Made by a program: the position numbers and the translations under genes. The notes beneath the pieces are model-generated. The model was not told the origin of the DNA and made no database searches. It saw only the letters and a list, made by a program, of their open reading frames with translations. Source: Cornus controversa (taxonomy: Eukaryota; Streptophyta; Magnoliopsida; Cornales; Cornaceae). From it: a DNA stretch of 64,000 bases. The stretch lies in the NCBI GenBank assembly GCA_026545225.1, contig CM048845.1, positions 107,148,533-107,212,532 on the forward strand, given 5' to 3'. Below are positions 59,353 through 64,000 of this stretch, piece by piece (the first letter of the stretch is position 1; every line of letters starts with the position of its first letter).

Positions 59353-60884
59353 CAACAGATCTCTCTTACTTTCGACATAACATTCGCTCATTTAGAAATT
59401 AGAGAAAGAAGATGAAATGAAAGAAAAGGCTGATCGACAGAGGAAAAGAGGTACAACAGGTAGGGGATTTAAGGGGTACTCTATTTTTATATATGCTAGT
59501 AGATGAAAGTTACAGAAGAAATATTTTTTTTATTTTATATTCTGTTTTGTTATATACGTTCTTATATATTTTCATATTTATTGAATTCATTTGCTAATGA
59601 GTCTATTTAATTAATGATGTGGGTCTTGGAATAACTTGTTAGTATGGCAGTGGGTAATATACATATTGTAAACGGTTTGTAAGTCGTTGACTTTTTAGTT
59701 TATATATGTATTTTATTTGGTTCTTAGTATATAATTATAATGATATATATATTACATTGGTATTACTAGTAGTTTATATATATACACGTATGTATTGTTT
59801 GCATGGAATCAATGGACCCAAATTGTGGGCAAAGGTAACTTAATATATATATATATATTTTTTAGTTTCTTTAAGATTGTAAACTCACTTTTGTTATGTT
59901 TTAGTTTTATAATTTGAAATTACTTGTTTCGAATTAAGTTTAGCTAAATTTATAAGAAATAAGACCATTGCTGTTTTTGGGTGTTTTATTTGTTGTTTAA
60001 TTAATTATGGATCAAGTGAAATTTGGTAAATGAATAGTATTTTGAAGAGAGAAATTATATCTTCTGAATTTGATGGTATATAAGTATTTGGTTTGAGAAA
60101 TGGTACACGAATTATGTTCTGTTTATGACTGTGAATGAAATTAGATTGTGTGTGCTCGTACATGTATAACCGGATGAAAATAGGCAAGGTTGTAATCCCT
60201 TTGGTTGAAATACCGAGAATTGTTCGGAACTATAGTTCGGTTCAGTGGTCTACCGTGAGAATGACCGAAAATTCGCGGTGTGTGTGTGCGGTGTACATGT
60301 CGAGGGGTTATATTATGGTTAATTTATCAATACTTGATTTATACTTGCACTAGTTTTTTTATTGAATGATTATTTGTACGGTATATATGATGAGGTTATA
60401 ATAGTTTATTGAATATGATCGGACTTGACTTTATGCTAAAATCTTGAATGATGGTTGCATTTTGCAGTAGTTGTTTTATTATTATTTTTTTTATTTATGC
60501 ATAATTTATGTATATTTAAATTATATATTCTTTGTATGCTGTTTCGTGTATATATAGAAGTAGAGTTGTTGTTTTCCTATTGGGCGATTGTTGTGCTCAC
60601 CCCAAAAATATTTTAAGTCTGATTGAAGTTTGAAGTAGCGAAGAAATTATCAGAGGTTACTTGAGAGTGTGTTTTGTCATACAGAGTTTAAATGGAGGTT
60701 ATTTTATTATAATATCTTTTGTAATCGAAAAGAAATATTTTGGTTGTGGGTGTAAGATATTTTTTATTGAGATGAAATATTAAGTGAGAAAGTTTATAGT
60801 TGAAATATTAAGTCTATAAGGTTTTAATTAATTAATATATCTATTTTATTTTATCACGTCTCGAAAATTCGGGGCGTGACACCA
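59353..60884 (-). mobile_element. Possible LTR-like repeat ending at 60884
   Basis: On the minus strand a terminus tgtcacgccccgaattttcg starts at 60884, matching the type of terminus seen at 31834 and 31928. The other end could not be fixed, so the left limit given is only the edge of the region considered. No coding part was recognised. Confidence 0.3.
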
Positions 60885-62004
60885 TCAAGCTAATAAAGCA
60901 TCATATCATCCAAAGATATACCCAAAACCAAACAAACCTAATCTAACCCATACTCTCTGCAAACCACCACGATCGTATCAACAATGGAGGTTTTTTGGCT
61001 GCAAACATGGACGTTCATTGGAGAAGACCCAGATGGTGGTTGGTGGTTGTGTTGAACTCAGCTAAAGGTTTGTGCATGGTTATAATGGGTCTTTCATGGC
61101 TTCATGGTGTAGCTTTGGTGGTGGGTGTTCAATGGTGAAGGAGATCGGGTGGAAGAAACCCAGATGGTGGAGAAAATAATCATGATGGTTTAAGGTAGTG
61201 ATGGTGTGCGTGGGAAACAGTCGCTTCTCAGTTTCAATGGAGCTCGTCGGCAGCTTCAATGGTGGTTGTTGTCAGTTGTGCATAGCTTGGGCAGTGTTTG
61301 GAATGGCCATGAATTCCAATAGTGGTGCTCTCGACAATAGTGTGCATGACATGCTTGGTTACTCGACAGTAATGGTGGGGCTTCAATGGTGGCTTCTGGT
61401 TGTGACGTTGTTGGGTCTATTTTGGAAATGGAAGCCATGGGTGGTCTGTGTACATGGAAAGTTAACAAAGGTGCTCGGTTGGAAGATGAACCATGACCAT
61501 GGTGATGGTAGTGTTGCCGGATGGTGGGTCTTCCTTGGTCGGAGAAAATGACCGGAGATGATGGTGTTAGAGAGAGAAATAATGATAGGGGTATTTTTGT
61601 CTCACAAAAAGGGTATTTTCAAAATTTCAGAAAAGCCTGAAATAAGCAACGACTATATTCTACCAAATACATGAAATAAGGGGCAATTTACTCCACATTT
61701 TGAAATTATAGGGAGTTATACGCACATACCAAATAGCATGAGTGTTTATTACACGTTTTCTATATGGGGGGAGGGGTTTTATTCACTTAACCATTATTAT
61801 TATGTAATAATGTTTAACAATCCATGGATAATGCCAAAATCTGTTGTAACCATACCATGTAGCCTTTATTACTGTCATCTTCCACAATGTTTCAAAAACT
61901 CGTCTTTTCAATTGTTGATTAGAAAGCACCTGGAGCCAAGTTTGGTAAGGTTAAAATGTCACGGCCTATAAACCAAAGAAGCACAAATACAAAAATAAAA
62001 CACC
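60885..62004. other. Spacer with GGTGG-rich sequence
   Basis: 61000-61560 is rich in ggtgg/atggtgg and open in one frame at 61198-61551, but the translation has low complexity and matches nothing I know. It may be transposon-derived. Confidence 0.4.
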
Positions 62005-62012
62005 GATACGAC

Positions 62013-62626
62013 TAGGGGTGCAACTTGGGTTGGGTAACTCAAACCTAACCCGAGTTCAGCCCGATTTTTTACGGATTTGGACAACTAGTTTTACAATTAG
62101 GGTTGAGACTGGATTGAAAAACTCCAATCCGAACTTAATTAGGGTTGAGGTGCCAACAACCCGAACCCAAATTGTAATATTATTTTTATACATATTTTTT
62201 ATTTTAAATATATTATATATAATATTCAAATTATGATAACATTTTTTTCTTTTCAACTTCCTTTATTTAAATCTTAATTTATTGTATGTCAATACTTTGG
62301 ATAATTAATTTCCTAAAAATTTGTTTGTAATTTTTTAGAAATTTGCATTAAGTTCTTTCTTTTTCTTTTTTTAAGAGTAATCTAATGTGAAACTTATTAA
62401 AGATTACTTTAAATTTTTAATGGAGAAATTTGTGATATAGATAACTCGAATTAACCCAACTTTTTAACCTGAAATCTCAACCAAGTTTAAAATTTTAAAG
62501 ATGGATTGGGTTAGGGTTGAGTAGTTACAGTTGAAAGTCGGGTTAGAGTTAAACATTTGATACGTAGGATTAAATCTGAGTTATATCTTTAACTTGTCCA
62601 ATCTATCCGCCTGAATTGCAGTCCTA
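62013..62626. mobile_element. Non-autonomous hAT-type element, 614 bp
   Basis: It starts taggggtgcaacttgggt and its inverted end is taggactgcaattcagg. The flanking 8-mers are gatacgac (62005-62012) and gataagac (62627-62634). Subterminal gggttgggt/aacccaac repeats are present. No transposase. Confidence 0.8.
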
Positions 62627-62869
62627 GATAAGACACCATAGAATTAGTAAATTCAGTGGAGCAATGATTATTTTGGTGGACAAAACCCTGTTATGTTGAG
62701 AAGTAAACCAAAACACAGATATGAATTACATCCGGTTGGTACTTTTTCCCTTAGCAGGCGCTAGAGGGTCCCTTCCTTCGCTGGTGCGAGAGGAAACTGG
62801 AACATCATTTTTTCTTCTGGAAAAACGTTGGTTTCTTTGTTTGGTGATTGTTGAGCAACTTTTTCTAAA

Positions 62870-64000
62870 ATGGAGGAAGAGCTCGCTGATTGCTTACAGT
62901 CTTTCACTCTTTCGAGAGCAGAGGAAGTAGAGGTGATAATCGATGAGACAAAAGCTAAGGAAGGTGCAAAGTTTTGCGAAAACAGTCTGGTTGGAAAACT
63001 ATTTGTGAATGAGCCAAAGAATCTTATGGGTGTTCGAAAGGCTCTTAGTGAGGCCTGGGAATGTGATGCGCTACAATTTTATCTTATCAAGCCTAATATT
63101 TTTCACTTTATTATTCCTTCAAAGGAAGATAGAGAGATAGAATAGTTTGATTTAGTCCATGGTGTTTTGACGATCGTTTACTGGCTATACAAAATGATGA
63201 TTTGTTTACAACTGTAATGTTCTGGGTCCGCGTTATCAAAGTGCCATTGGAGCTATCTTCAGAAATTATAGCCCAAAGAGTTGCAGAGACTTTTAGTTCT
63301 CATCAGAAAGTTGAAATTCGGGATCTGGGTATTACTGGAGGTCGATATTTCTGATTACGGGTGGGAGTGGACGTTTCTCAGCCATTTCGAAGAGGGATTT
63401 GTCTCTCCCATATGGGCCGGAGCATATGGGTGGAATTCAGATATGAAAGACTTCCAAATATGTGTTTCTCTTATGGTAAGGTGGATCATGAGGTTAGAAA
63501 CTGTTTATGGAGGGAGAAGGCAAACCAGCCACTCATCACGGGGGACGCTCAGTACGGTAAATGGCTGAAAGCTGTCGGAAGTACAGGGAAAGTTCGAAAG
63601 GAAGCCCACAAATCGTCTTCATCATCTGGGAAATCTACATCAGATCTTCAGAGGAGCCAACCATCAGAAGACTCGGTTAACCCAACTACCAAAGGTCGTC
63701 GTCGGCAGAGTGAAGAGACATCGAGGCAAGGTGTCAGAACGGGGCTCCTTGAACAAGGGGATAGGGGACATGATGATGACTCTTGCCAATCTAGAATCCA
63801 AGAAACAGATTCGCCACGTGATCGCTTAGACGAAGGAGCATCAGATCCGGACAAAGCATTCAATAAGCCTCGCACTGATAAGGGAAATAAGCTCAAAGTG
63901 GGCCTAGGCCCAATGCAGTCACGAGGGAAAGGAATGGATGATTCATTGAACCCAAAAATTCACTTCCCCAATCTCTTTGAGCCCAATACGGTAAGTGTAG
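62870..64000 (+). mobile_element. L1-type LINE ORF1 (DUF4283 and zinc knuckle), broken, runs off right edge
   Basis: From the ATG at 62870 the first frame reads MEEELADCLQSFTLSRAEEV and SLVGKLFVNEPKNLMGVRKA, the start of the plant L1 ORF1 DUF4283 domain, an RNA-binding fold. It stops at 63143. The domain then continues in another frame: MFWVRVIKVPLELSSEIIAQ and RVAETFSSHQKVEIRDLGIT, with an in-frame TGA after GGRYF at about 63352, then RLPNMCFSYGKVDHEVRNC, a zinc knuckle with the second Cys replaced by Tyr. A hydrophilic tail runs to the edge. In a LINE, ORF2 should follow to the right of 64000. Confidence 0.88.

Noticed and set aside
61198-61551. Open frame of 117 codons rich in Gly, Val and Trp
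   Set aside because: It arises from ggtgg/atggtgg repeats. No homology was recognised and there is no sign of exons around it.

Overview
The window is nuclear DNA of a flowering plant, most likely a eudicot. It is AT-rich, with GT-AG introns of hundreds to thousands of bases, many (TA)n tracts, hAT- and Mutator-type DNA elements, tRNA-derived SINEs, L1 LINE pieces and LTR-retrotransposon fossils. Only two host gene families are well supported, both on the minus strand.

Left part (1-19.2 kb): the 5' portion of one large gene for a chloroplast-targeted AAA+ protein of the Rubisco activase-like family. Six exons can be placed (19144-18763, 18162-18077, 12810-12801, 7178-7116, 6569-6456, 1314-1253). 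They give 239 codons in one unbroken frame, and the gene continues past the left edge. The third exon is a 10-base microexon. The introns reach 5.6 kb and hold a dead L1 LINE tail, hAT-type elements (one tandemly duplicated with its flank), SINEs, LTR-like repeats and a 104-bp triple repeat.

Middle and right part (19.7-53.3 kb): a tandem cluster of RING-IBR-RING (RBR) E3 ubiquitin ligase genes, seven copies or remnants. Three read as whole two-exon genes: RBR1 (21325-19736), RBR4 (44973-43679) and RBR6 (53124-51378). Four are decayed: RBR2 lost its start and carries nonsense codons and an LTR-like insert; an orphan exon 2 lies at about 26.0 kb; RBR3 is cut by a hAT-type element that itself holds a Ty1-copia fossil; RBR5 has a 2-bp frameshift. 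In every copy the single intron cuts RING2 just after the catalytic cysteine region, so the last three RING2 cysteines come from a tiny second exon.

Between and beyond the RBR genes lie a Pack-MULE-like element carrying a wound-induced-protein-1-like fragment (27820-29379), a long AT-rich palindrome, several hAT-type elements with 8-bp target duplications, a Mutator-type foldback MITE, a SINE with a 14-bp target duplication, a repeat family built on GGACACG/GGATACG motifs, minisatellites, and at the right edge the ORF1 of an L1 LINE. RBR paralogues provide empty sites that support several insertions. No rRNA, tRNA gene, CRISPR array or prokaryotic operon was seen.
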